Source: JANJUB01 sp040081075 (GTDB taxonomy: Bacteria > Armatimonadota > Fimbriimonadia > Fimbriimonadales > Fimbriimonadaceae). From it: a stretch of DNA of 35,736 nucleotides. Each line of letters opens with the position of its first letter. Position 1 is the stretch's first letter. A program made the translations under genes and the position numbers. Location of the stretch: the NCBI GenBank assembly GCA_040081075.1, contig JBEBHJ010000037.1, positions 1 through 35,736 of the forward strand. Reading direction: 5' to 3'. The notes beneath the pieces are model-generated. The model saw nothing but the letters and a program-made list of their open reading frames with translations. It was not told where the DNA came from and did no database searches. Below are positions 15,662-23,660 of this stretch, piece by piece.

Positions 15662-16663
15662 ATGGCAATGTCAGCAAGAGTTTCAAATATCGGTGGTCGA
15701 ATCGTTGGAGAGAAGCGTAACGGAAGTTACCGTTCGCACCAACACGATGCCCTGGGCAACACTATCGCCCTGATTAACGATGCCGGAGTCGTAACCGACA
15801 CCTACACCTTCTGGCCCTATGGAGAACTAAGAACCTCCACCGGAACCACCACAAACCCATTCAAGTTCTGCGGAGCTTGGGGGTATTACACGGACACCAC
15901 GGGCAGAACGTATGTGCGAGCGAGAACCCTGAGACCGGGATTGTGCCGGTGGATGACCGTCGATCCGCTGTGGCCATTTAGATTGCCTTATACCTATGTT
16001 GCAGCAAGTCCGGCATCAAGATCAGATAGGTTTGGCCTCGATCAAGACCCAATGCCAGGCAAAGATGTTTGCTTTTCAGGCCCACCTAAAATCGAAGTGC
16101 GCCATAAGTTTGAGGATTGCTCCGAGCCTGCAGACGATGGAGAGTATGCCGTTAGGATTGGCCTTGACATTAAGGCAACGTGCAAGTTCCATTCGTTCGG
16201 ATCCTACTGGCATAGAACTCAATATGATATTCCTCAATGGGTAACTACGACGACGAACGGGATCGCCAATCCCACCAGGATGGATGGGAATCTCTGGTTC
16301 AACTGTCGGAACGCCAAGCCAAACCGCGTCGAAAGGGGCTGCAATAGAATTGGGATTTGTACGGTCGAAACGTGGGGCGTGGACTCACCGGGTTCGCTTG
16401 CTGATCCCCCGATCAATCAGCCCCAGTATCCAAGAGATTGCTCAGCGTACGAGCCTTGGACAGTTCGCACTAGGCGACCAATCGGCTATTCGCTAAGCGC
16501 GGACTTTGAAACATGCTGCAGTTGCTACCCGGTCGACTACTATTCCAAAAAGGCTCCTCAAACGCCACTGCAGGACTTGAAGAAGAATTGCACAAGGTGG
16601 CGCATGTCGTTTAGCTTTACTGGGCCGGGTAAGTGCCCGGTCAATTTTGAACTCTTACCCTAA
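15662..16663 (+). CDS. Stand-alone Rhs C-terminal core with variable tip (tip 1)
   Basis: A 333-residue protein beginning MAMSARVSNIGGR. Residues 1-125 are the conserved end of an Rhs core: DALGNTIALIND, WPYGELRTSTG, GRTYVRARTLRPG and TVDPLWP, then a degenerate PYxYVxxxP...DxxGL. Residues 126-333 are a unique cysteine-rich tail (13 Cys) with no motif I recognise. No YD-repeat shell precedes it; the small Gly/Cys-rich gene does. GGAGAA at 15651-15656 is its Shine-Dalgarno and matches the Leu-Gly-Glu codons that end the shells elsewhere in the locus. The gene at 16669 follows after 5 bases. Toxin activity is inferred from architecture. Confidence 0.8.
   Translation: MAMSARVSNIGGRIVGEKRNGSYRSHQHDALGNTIALINDAGVVTDTYTFWPYGELRTSTGTTTNPFKFCGAWGYYTDTTGRTYVRARTLRPGLCRWMTVDPLWPFRLPYTYVAASPASRSDRFGLDQDPMPGKDVCFSGPPKIEVRHKFEDCSEPADDGEYAVRIGLDIKATCKFHSFGSYWHRTQYDIPQWVTTTTNGIANPTRMDGNLWFNCRNAKPNRVERGCNRIGICTVETWGVDSPGSLADPPINQPQYPRDCSAYEPWTVRTRRPIGYSLSADFETCCSCYPVDYYSKKAPQTPLQDLKKNCTRWRMSFSFTGPGKCPVNFELLP
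15737..15975. repeat. Rhs core repeat, copy 1 of 3 (239 bases)
   Basis: This segment encodes the Rhs core from His-Gln-His-Asp-Ala-Leu-Gly to Asp-Pro-Leu-Trp. It is nearly identical in DNA, without gaps, to 23736-23974 and 25762-26000. Similarity stops at the variable tips, making this a natural recombination platform. Confidence 0.85.
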
Positions 16664-16668
16664 ATGAT

Positions 16669-17454
16669 ATGTTTGTGATTACCCTAGCCCTGGCTACCAT
16701 ATTTCCAAAAACACTTCCCCAACTCGGGCCAATGCCGACGGCGACAAGTTTTACAAGCACGTTTGAATATGCAAACTGCGATGTTGTATTCAATAACGAG
16801 CGCCAATACCGGACTTGGGATCCAAGTATGTTCATCGTTTATCATTTTGTAGACTACGTGCCCGTTGAGTGGGAGACCAAACATCGCATTCAATCCAGCA
16901 GCAAGCCGCACGCCGACAAAGTGATTGGAGTAGCTCTTGAATACTTCAAATCAAACGACGTGCACCGATCTGAGCCCAGAACGCCGTCCGGCGCCAAGTT
17001 CGAGTTTCAACGGGGGCTTTGCCGATTGGTTAGTGCACGGTTTCCTGTGGCCGCCGCAACGTGCAGCCCCGAGGAGTACTTGAAGCTTGCTCAGAACTCG
17101 TTTCGACGGGGCGTACGTGCCCGACCGCAAGGCAAGGTTGAAGAGTTGCCGTTTGATATGTTGTGCCGGCTTGGGCTTGTCGCAACGGCAAAGACGCCGA
17201 AGAAAGCCGCAGAGGAAGCCCAAGCCCTCGTTCGCTTTTGCACTAAGACCGACGCTTGGGTTGCGGCTCGCGCACTGATGCTTGCGAGCGAGCGGTTCTA
17301 CCAAGCGGGGGACCACAAGCAGGCTCGTGCTTTAGCCTCCCAGGCGATTCAAAGCTATTCCAGCTTAAGTTCCTGGGGCAGCCTGTTGCAGGCCCAATTC
17401 CTCGCTGGGTCGTCGCCACCAAAATCTCAAGTCAAGATCAGGAGACAAAAATGA
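16669..17454 (+). CDS. Exported protein after tip 1, candidate immunity/partner protein
   Basis: A 261-residue protein with a hydrophobic N-terminus (MFVITLALATIFP) that looks like a signal peptide. The middle is unrecognised. Residues about 140-250 are helical and Ala-rich and could form TPR-like hairpins (EEYLKLAQNSFRRG; AGDHKQARALASQAIQSY). It starts 5 bases after the tip 1 stop, and its own stop overlaps the next ATG (ATGA). This tight linkage to a variable tip is the only reason to suspect immunity. It could instead be an unrelated secreted protein. Confidence 0.6.
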   Translation: MFVITLALATIFPKTLPQLGPMPTATSFTSTFEYANCDVVFNNERQYRTWDPSMFIVYHFVDYVPVEWETKHRIQSSSKPHADKVIGVALEYFKSNDVHRSEPRTPSGAKFEFQRGLCRLVSARFPVAAATCSPEEYLKLAQNSFRRGVRARPQGKVEELPFDMLCRLGLVATAKTPKKAAEEAQALVRFCTKTDAWVAARALMLASERFYQAGDHKQARALASQAIQSYSSLSSWGSLLQAQFLAGSSPPKSQVKIRRQK

Positions 17455-17665
17455 ACAGCTCAAACGGCATACCTTTAGTCCGAACCGCAAAGGTTCCTTG
17501 CCTCGAGCCGGAGTCTCATGTGGCTCCTATGGTAGCAGAGGCGGTGGCTATGGGAACGCCCCCGGCCTATGCTCCTATGGCGCCGCTAACCCGGTTCCCA
17601 AGCCTACCGATCGCACCCAGCAGATTAATAAAGCAATAGCGGCCCCAACTTGTACGACCGCGTAA
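17451..17665 (+). pseudogene. Small Gly/Cys-rich protein, second copy, frameshifted
   Basis: The ATG at 17451, with GGAG at 17441-17444, opens a 62-codon frame whose later part has no resemblance to anything. The frame two bases further on encodes SPNRKGSLPR, CGSYGSRGGGYGN, LCSYG and ends CTTA-stop at 17665, which parallels the intact copy at 15421. The parental gene therefore seems to have been MNSSNGIPL joined to the second frame, broken by an indel near 17475-17490. A programmed frameshift is possible but no slippery site is evident. The Rhs shell starts 13 bases later. Confidence 0.5.
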
Positions 17666-17678
17666 CCAAGAACTCGCC

Positions 17679-20600
17679 ATGATCAATATTTCCCAAACCG
17701 AAAAACTTCGCCCATCTTGTGAAGCCGTACACGGCGGATCATCCTATCCGACCGCCGAAATGCATCCTCATCGGCCCACGCCGAATATGCAAACGGGTGA
17801 GTTGTTCTTTGACCCTGAAGTCTGCCTGATGGCGAAGGGGTTTAACACCGAGATCTCGCTGTTCTATGCCAGCAGTGAAACCACTCAATCCGAGTTTGGC
17901 GTCGGCCGCTCGGCCAGCACCCGTGGTTACGTAACGGATGTTGGCTCGGGCGAGCCCATCATTACACGTGGCGATTGGTCCCAACAGTTCTTTTTCGCGG
18001 TCGGAAGTTCTGGTGGAATCACCACATACCTCGCTTCCACCAATACCGGCAACCTGACGACTCTGACGTTCGATACGGGCACAAGCGAGTACACCGAGTA
18101 TTTCGCTGATGGTTACAAGCTCATCTACAAGAACCAAACCGGCGCGGGCACAAAGAGCGAGATTGCCCGAGTTGAAGACCCCAATGGCGTGAAGCAAACC
18201 TACACCTATGGAACCGGCGTCGAAGCTGGCCTTCTAAAGACGATCACCGTTCCGGGCGGCCAAGTGGTCACGCTAAACTACACTCCTGGCCCCACCGTGA
18301 GCCTCGTCGAGAGCATCCAAGATTGGAGCAACCGGCGCTGGACCATGCAATACGACGTTCAGGGCTTCCTCACCACCTACATGAGCCCGCTGGGATGCAT
18401 CACCAAGTATGGTTACAGCCTGGCCGGAGCCGGGGCGGGCAACACCATGATCCACACTATCGAGGATCCGCGCGGGTTTGTCACCACGTATATGTATGAC
18501 ACCGCCCGCCGCGTCGTCAGCATGGCCGCCGGTACCGCTGTTTGGAACTACGCCTTTACCGCGCCGGGTATGGTGAACAAGAACGTTACAACCAGCCCAT
18601 CGGGAGCCCTGACCACCTACACCTTTGACGGTTCTGGCAACCTCAGCACGGTGGATTGGCCGGTGGGATATCGCTCTACCTACACCTATAACACGAACAA
18701 ACTCCTCGTAAAAGAAGAGATTCCTTCGGGAACCACCATGAGCGTGGCTTACACCACTCTCACCGCCGCTGGAATCTGGCTGATGACCCGCAGCGACGAC
18801 CCGCTGGGGAACCGCACCACCATGGCCTACGATACGTCGGGGAACCTCACCACCCTCACCCAGGCTAACGGTGCAGTCTCAACCTACGGCTACGCCACCC
18901 CCAGTAACCACCTGCGTACTCGCAGCACCGATCCGCTGGGCCGCGTAACCACGATGAACTACAACAGCGATGGCCTCATCGTCAGCATCACCGATTCGCG
19001 CGGGCTCGTGACGACGATGAACTATGACAGCCTTGGCAACGTCGTCAGCCTGCAAAACAGCGATGGCGGCATCGTCACCTACACCTTCGATAGCCTGAAC
19101 CGGCTGGAAACCATGACCGATCCGCTGGGGCGCAAGACCACCTATGCCTACGATAACGGCGATAATATCACCGCCATCACCAACCCCCTTGGCCAAACCA
19201 CCACCCAAATCTATGATGGTTGCCTGCTCCAAGCTGTGGTCGACCCGCTTGGCAACCGAACCACCTACACGTACAACCGTTTCCAAAGAGTCGCCACCAT
19301 CAAAGATGCGCTGGGCAACGTCACCACCAACACCTATGATTCCGAAGGCTACTTGGTGAGCGTGACCGACGCCCTGAACAACACCAGCCAGATCATCTAT
19401 AACGCCGCCAAACAAAAGCTCGCCGATGTTGATGCCCTGGGCAACCGCACCACCTACGCCTACGATTCCTCGAACCGCCTGGTAAGCGTGCTTGATGCAA
19501 GGCTGAACGTCACCACCAACATCTACAACGCCCGCGACCTCATCGCCACCCAAGATGCTTTGGGTAAGTTGACGACTTACGCTTTTGACAGCGTTGGTCG
19601 AAGGGTTTCAGTGGTGAATGCGCTTGGCTTCATCACGACCACGAACTACGATCTTGCTGGGCAAGTGGTGAGCACGATGGATGCGCTGGGGAATGTGACG
19701 ACGTATCAATACGACCTTGCCGGGAACCAGACGACGATGACGGACGCTTTGGGAAGATTCCATACGAATGTATATTCGAGCAACTCTAACCGCCTGAGCG
19801 CCGTAGTTAATCCTATGGGTCAAAGAACGACCTACACCACCGATCTCGCCGGTCAGCAAGTAAGCATCACCGATGCTCGCGGGAACTTGATGGCCCAGAT
19901 GGGCTACGACGCGGCTGGGCGGCAGATTTGGATCAAGAACGCGCTTGGCAACATTACCACCACGGCTTATGACGCAGCGGGAAGAACCGCCACGATCATT
20001 GATCCGAACGGGAACATCAAGACCACAACCTACGACGCGGTGAACCGCCTAGTGAGCATACTTTACAACGATGCCACTCAAGTAACTTACGCTTACGACG
20101 TAGTCGGGCGTCTTACGACGATGCAAGACAGCACCGGAACGACAACTTACGCGTTTGACGCCAACGGTCGCCAAACCGGCAAGACGGACCCCGGTTCGCT
20201 GGTTCAGGCGTACACCTGGGATGCGGTTGGAAACCGAACGGTCCTAGTTGATCCTGACGCGGGAAGATTCACTTCAACCTACGATGCCAGGAACATGCTT
20301 GCGACGATCATTGATCCCGATGGAAAGGTGATTACTCAGCAATATGACGCCGTCGGTCAAAAGACCACGATGATTGATGCCAACGCAATTACTCAGAAGT
20401 ATGAGTTCGACAAGGTTGGAAGAATGACCACCCAAGTCGGGGTCAAGGCGGGCGTGAATATCGTGACCTACGTGGACACCTACGACGCTGTTGGCCGGAA
20501 GACCAAACAAAGCAAAGATGGAACGGTAACGACGTATTCCTACGACGATGCTGATAGACTGACTGGTCAACAACTCACCGGTGCTTTTGCCACATTCACA

Positions 20601-20936
20601 ATGGATGCGGTGGGCAATGTAACGGTAAAGACTCAACAAGGCACGAGTCCGCTGACCATGGTTTACGATGCGGCTGACCGGATCACGACAATGCAGCAGG
20701 CGACAGTAAGGACGACCTACACCCACGACAACAACGGCAACATGACCGTTGAACAAGTAAGCGCCACTAGGACGACTTACACGTTCGACCGCGAAAACAG
20801 ACTCACTGCGACGAACACAAACGGGACTCGCTCGACGAGCACTTATTCGGCCGATGGCCTTCGGCGAACGCTTAACCAGGGCGGTGTTCTCACCACGATG
20901 GTTTGGGATGGCAGCAACTACCTAGGAGAAATCTAA
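17679..20936 (+). CDS. Rhs/YD-repeat shell protein lacking the C-terminal core
   Basis: A 1085-residue protein. Residues 40-100 carry the pre-shell pattern seen before YD repeats (TGELFF.P..CLMAKG, then a beta-rich segment). From about 170 to the end there are tandem YD repeats of the form TTYxYDxxGN, rich in Thr-Thr. They are expected to fold into the hollow Rhs cocoon. It ends at VWDGSNYLGEI, where a normal Rhs protein would continue into the core and toxin. There is no signal peptide, PAAR or SpvB/TcB domain, so the export route is unclear. The last codons (CTA GGA GAA) provide the ribosome-binding site of the tip gene 3 bases further on. Confidence 0.88.
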   Translation: MINISQTEKLRPSCEAVHGGSSYPTAEMHPHRPTPNMQTGELFFDPEVCLMAKGFNTEISLFYASSETTQSEFGVGRSASTRGYVTDVGSGEPIITRGDWSQQFFFAVGSSGGITTYLASTNTGNLTTLTFDTGTSEYTEYFADGYKLIYKNQTGAGTKSEIARVEDPNGVKQTYTYGTGVEAGLLKTITVPGGQVVTLNYTPGPTVSLVESIQDWSNRRWTMQYDVQGFLTTYMSPLGCITKYGYSLAGAGAGNTMIHTIEDPRGFVTTYMYDTARRVVSMAAGTAVWNYAFTAPGMVNKNVTTSPSGALTTYTFDGSGNLSTVDWPVGYRSTYTYNTNKLLVKEEIPSGTTMSVAYTTLTAAGIWLMTRSDDPLGNRTTMAYDTSGNLTTLTQANGAVSTYGYATPSNHLRTRSTDPLGRVTTMNYNSDGLIVSITDSRGLVTTMNYDSLGNVVSLQNSDGGIVTYTFDSLNRLETMTDPLGRKTTYAYDNGDNITAITNPLGQTTTQIYDGCLLQAVVDPLGNRTTYTYNRFQRVATIKDALGNVTTNTYDSEGYLVSVTDALNNTSQIIYNAAKQKLADVDALGNRTTYAYDSSNRLVSVLDARLNVTTNIYNARDLIATQDALGKLTTYAFDSVGRRVSVVNALGFITTTNYDLAGQVVSTMDALGNVTTYQYDLAGNQTTMTDALGRFHTNVYSSNSNRLSAVVNPMGQRTTYTTDLAGQQVSITDARGNLMAQMGYDAAGRQIWIKNALGNITTTAYDAAGRTATIIDPNGNIKTTTYDAVNRLVSILYNDATQVTYAYDVVGRLTTMQDSTGTTTYAFDANGRQTGKTDPGSLVQAYTWDAVGNRTVLVDPDAGRFTSTYDARNMLATIIDPDGKVITQQYDAVGQKTTMIDANAITQKYEFDKVGRMTTQVGVKAGVNIVTYVDTYDAVGRKTKQSKDGTVTTYSYDDADRLTGQQLTGAFATFTMDAVGNVTVKTQQGTSPLTMVYDAADRITTMQQATVRTTYTHDNNGNMTVEQVSATRTTYTFDRENRLTATNTNGTRSTSTYSADGLRRTLNQGGVLTTMVWDGSNYLGEI

Positions 20937-20938
20937 TC

Positions 20939-21832
20939 ATGGCAATGAAAGCAAGATACACAACGATAGACGGCCAGATCATCGCCGAGAAGCGGGGAGG
21001 AACCCGCCGCTTCTACGGGGCCGACCCGCTTGGTTCGGTGGTTGCCCTCTACGATGCTACCGGAACGGTGACTGACACGTTTGCCTACTGGCCGTATGGC
21101 GAGATTAGGACTTCGACTGGGTCCAGCACGCTGAACTTCAAGTTCTGCGGCACGTGGGGATATTACTCCGATGCCACGGGAAGGCTATATGTCAGAGCAA
21201 GGGTCTACAGGGACAAGATCGCAAGATGGCAAACACTTGACCCGCTGTGGCCCGGACAGTCCTCGTCTCGGTATTGTAATGGAACTCCGGTGAGGGCAGT
21301 CGATTCTACGGGACTCTACCCTTGGAACGTTATCGGGCCCAAAGGCGGATGCCCAGTCGTTGGCGGTATGGTAAGAAAGTGCTGTATCGGCTTCTTTTGG
21401 TGCGGTCACCTGGAATGCCATGGAGCAGGCGACTACTGGTGTCCAAACACTTCGAATTCAGACTGCCAAAAGTGCGCGAAGGGGCTTGGCTTAACGGTCA
21501 AGTCCTACTGCAAAACGGCTCAAGCGTGGCTGGAACGAGAGCCAGGAGCTCCGGGGCCGACCGGAATGTCGTGCATTTGGAATTATAGCGGTGAAGCCGA
21601 AAAAATGGCCGGACGCATCTGTGGGCGTGAGGGCAGTTGGCCAGGCTGGGATAAGTGCATGCATTGTTGGACATCCTGTTTTCTCGCTGGATTCTGTGGA
21701 AAAGGAGTTGCCCTATACGCTGGATGGTGCAGGGAATGGAGGCAACTAAACAAGTGCGCTGGTTTTTCGACTGCCGATCATGAAGCGAACAAAGATGGAG
21801 TGAACTGCAATTGTACAAAGTACATGCCCTAA
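20939..21832 (+). CDS. Stand-alone Rhs C-terminal core with variable tip (tip 2), very Cys-rich
   Basis: A 297-residue protein beginning MAMKARYTTIDGQIIAEKR. The core (DPLGSVVALYDATG, WPYGEIRTSTG, GRLYVRARVYRD, TLDPLWP) is the one expected directly after the shell's YLGE, so shell plus this gene make one canonical Rhs protein. The tail from about residue 125 has 19 cysteines in some 160 residues. Its end (CMHCWTSCFLAGFCGKG, then EANKDGVNC) resembles a tip type I recall from other Rhs proteins, with paired HCxxSC and a final GxNC; its function is unknown to me. It is in a different frame from the shell, so the two are translated separately unless a -1 shift occurs. Confidence 0.82.
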   Translation: MAMKARYTTIDGQIIAEKRGGTRRFYGADPLGSVVALYDATGTVTDTFAYWPYGEIRTSTGSSTLNFKFCGTWGYYSDATGRLYVRARVYRDKIARWQTLDPLWPGQSSSRYCNGTPVRAVDSTGLYPWNVIGPKGGCPVVGGMVRKCCIGFFWCGHLECHGAGDYWCPNTSNSDCQKCAKGLGLTVKSYCKTAQAWLEREPGAPGPTGMSCIWNYSGEAEKMAGRICGREGSWPGWDKCMHCWTSCFLAGFCGKGVALYAGWCREWRQLNKCAGFSTADHEANKDGVNCNCTKYMP

Positions 21833-21834
21833 GC

Positions 21835-22179
21835 TTGCAAAGGCAAATTGTGGTTGGATTTGCGGTTATTGGCGGAGCGGCGGCATGCGGGTGCGCAGGC
21901 ACAAGTGCTTCTGATCGTGCTGAGGCTACACTTTACCGGGCTATGTGCTCAAGTGGCATCTCCCGCAAATTGCCACATCCATTTCGATTGACAGAAGTAA
22001 AAGATCAGTCCGACTACGACACAAGGCTGTTGTTTGCCAACGTTGAGTTTCGTCCAATTCTGACGACTTTCGAGCGCCGCATATTGCAGGCTGATATTGC
22101 CGCACTTAATAAGCTCTCGGAATCACTGACGCTAGAAATTGGCAAAGACGGGCGGTGCATTGTGAGGTTTCAGTATTAA
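21835..22179 (+). CDS. Putative lipoprotein after tip 2, candidate immunity/partner protein
   Basis: About 114 residues from a TTG at 21835, or 109 from the GTG at 21850. The N-terminus is a lipoprotein-like signal: VVGFAVIGGAAACG, with the lipobox cysteine in AAAC. The mature part is small and mixed alpha/beta, unrecognised, ending CIVRFQY. It starts 2 bases after the tip 2 stop. No ATG is available, so the start is uncertain. Position and export signal make it a candidate for protection against tip 2; there is no direct evidence. Confidence 0.5.
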   Translation: MQRQIVVGFAVIGGAAACGCAGTSASDRAEATLYRAMCSSGISRKLPHPFRLTEVKDQSDYDTRLLFANVEFRPILTTFERRILQADIAALNKLSESLTLEIGKDGRCIVRFQY

Positions 22180-22242
22180 GGGTGTGCGACATGGCTAGTT
22201 TTATGGGTTATGCTCAAGACCGAAGTAGCGGAACAACCCATG

Positions 22243-22304
22243 AACTACGCCGCCGTTGGACAGATGGTGAACAGCATCACTCCACTTGGCAGTAATCTAC
22301 CTAC
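22243..22304 (+). pseudogene. Frameshifted YD-repeat remnant before the truncated shell
   Basis: One frame here reads YAAVGQMVNSITPLGSN, a YD repeat that should run into the FDAVGRQVTMIDPMGN of the downstream reading frame but is displaced by an indel near 22293-22296. Sequence to the left (22180-22242) shows no further Rhs similarity. The second shell was thus cut off here and then frameshifted. Confidence 0.55.
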
Positions 22305-23657
22305 GTGTTTGACGCCGTGGGTCGACAAGTCACGATGATTGATCCGATGGGGAACTCGAGCCAGAGCATCTTTGATGCCGCCGGACGGCTTTCGGTGAGC
22401 ATTGATCCGCTTCTTAAGCGAACAACTTACTCGCACGACGCGGTTGGAAACACCGTAACCGTGATGGATGCAAGAGGAAATGTAACAACAAGCGTCTATG
22501 ATGCCGTCAATAGATTACAGGCAAGCGTGGATCAACTTGGAAACCGAACGACGTATACCTTCGACGCGGTGGGTAACAACACCGTGATCAAGGATGCGCG
22601 TAACGGCCTGATCACGATGAGCTATTCGGCCCGGAACGAGATGGTGAGCATCGTGGACCAGATCGGCAACATCACCACCTATACGTTTGGAAGCCTAGGC
22701 CAAAGAGCCACCCGCCAGTTCCCGCTAACGGATATCACCACGTACACCTACGACGCCCTCCAGCGCCTGGTGACGATCCAATACAACGGTGGAACCCTCG
22801 TAACCTACGGCTACGACGCCCTAGGGAACCGAACCACCATGCAAGACAGCACGGGAACGACGACTTACACGTTCGACGCCCTATCCCGGCTAACCGGCAA
22901 AACCGACCCAGGAACCCTAGTTCAGGCGTACACGTTTGACGCGGTGGGTCAAAGAACCAAACTCGTTGATCCTGATGGGGGAGTTCGAACCTGGACCTAT
23001 GATAACGATGGCAACCAAACCCTAGCCATTGACCCGGCTGGCAAGCGAACAACCTTCGAGTTTGACATTGCTTCGCGTCTTACCACAGTCACGGACCATT
23101 CGGGCGACGTGGAAGCTTTCAGCTACGACGCAAACAGCCAACTCACAACTCAGGTGAGAACTCTGGCCGGAACCAAGACCACGATGATAGATGGCTACGA
23201 TGCCGTTGGCAACCGGGTGACTCGTAACACGGATGGAGCCTTGACCACATGGGTATACGATGCGGCAAACCGGCTCACAAACCAACAGTTGGCTAGTGCG
23301 TTCACCACGTTCACGATGGATGAAGTTGGAAACGTCACGGTGAAGAACCAGCAGGGCTCAACGCGTTATACGATGACGTACAACGCCGCTCAGCAGCTAA
23401 CCACAATGCTCCAAGGCACAAACCGCACGACCTTCACGTTTGACTTGAACGGCAACTTAACTCTGGAATGGCTTTCAACGACTCGAACGACCTACACCTT
23501 CGACAAAGAAAACCGTCTAACCGGTCAGCAGGTCGGCGCGACTCAGAAATGGACTTACACCTTCGATGGCGACGGCCAGCGACGGACGGCCCACGACAAC
23601 GGCGGAACCTTACGGACTATGATTTGGGACGGCACGGATTATCTGGGAGAAGTATAA
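22305..23657 (+). CDS. Truncated Rhs YD-repeat shell
   Basis: 450 codons of YD repeats opening at a GTG with no Shine-Dalgarno and without the N-terminal 600 or so residues of the full shell. Repeats are similar to those of the 17679 shell (for example MQDSTGTTTY, then TGKTDPG.LVQAYT). It ends IWDGTDYLGEV, the same junction, followed 3 bases later by tip 3 in the same frame. UAA readthrough would therefore produce a fused protein here, in contrast to the first pair. It is probably not a working shell. It may serve as a recombination donor, or as the residue of a deletion. Confidence 0.65.
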   Translation: MFDAVGRQVTMIDPMGNSSQSIFDAAGRLSVSIDPLLKRTTYSHDAVGNTVTVMDARGNVTTSVYDAVNRLQASVDQLGNRTTYTFDAVGNNTVIKDARNGLITMSYSARNEMVSIVDQIGNITTYTFGSLGQRATRQFPLTDITTYTYDALQRLVTIQYNGGTLVTYGYDALGNRTTMQDSTGTTTYTFDALSRLTGKTDPGTLVQAYTFDAVGQRTKLVDPDGGVRTWTYDNDGNQTLAIDPAGKRTTFEFDIASRLTTVTDHSGDVEAFSYDANSQLTTQVRTLAGTKTTMIDGYDAVGNRVTRNTDGALTTWVYDAANRLTNQQLASAFTTFTMDEVGNVTVKNQQGSTRYTMTYNAAQQLTTMLQGTNRTTFTFDLNGNLTLEWLSTTRTTYTFDKENRLTGQQVGATQKWTYTFDGDGQRRTAHDNGGTLRTMIWDGTDYLGEV

Positions 23658-23660
23658 GAA

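Noticed and set aside
18879..19553. 224-codon open frame on the minus strand inside the Rhs shell
   Set aside because: It is a Gly/Val/Ile-rich shadow of the regular YD repeats on the plus strand and has no ribosome-binding site. Similar shadows occur at 17739-18197, 19608-19859 and 20274-20756.
18500..20700. Periodic repeats as a possible CRISPR array or satellite
   Set aside because: The periodicity is coding: degenerate YD repeats with codon-level variation and no identical repeats separated by spacers.
20903..20938. -1 frameshift fusing the shell to tip 2
   Set aside because: The tip frame is open across the shell's last codons, but no aligned slippery heptamer is seen, and the tip has its own well-spaced Shine-Dalgarno and ATG. 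Not excluded, only less likely.
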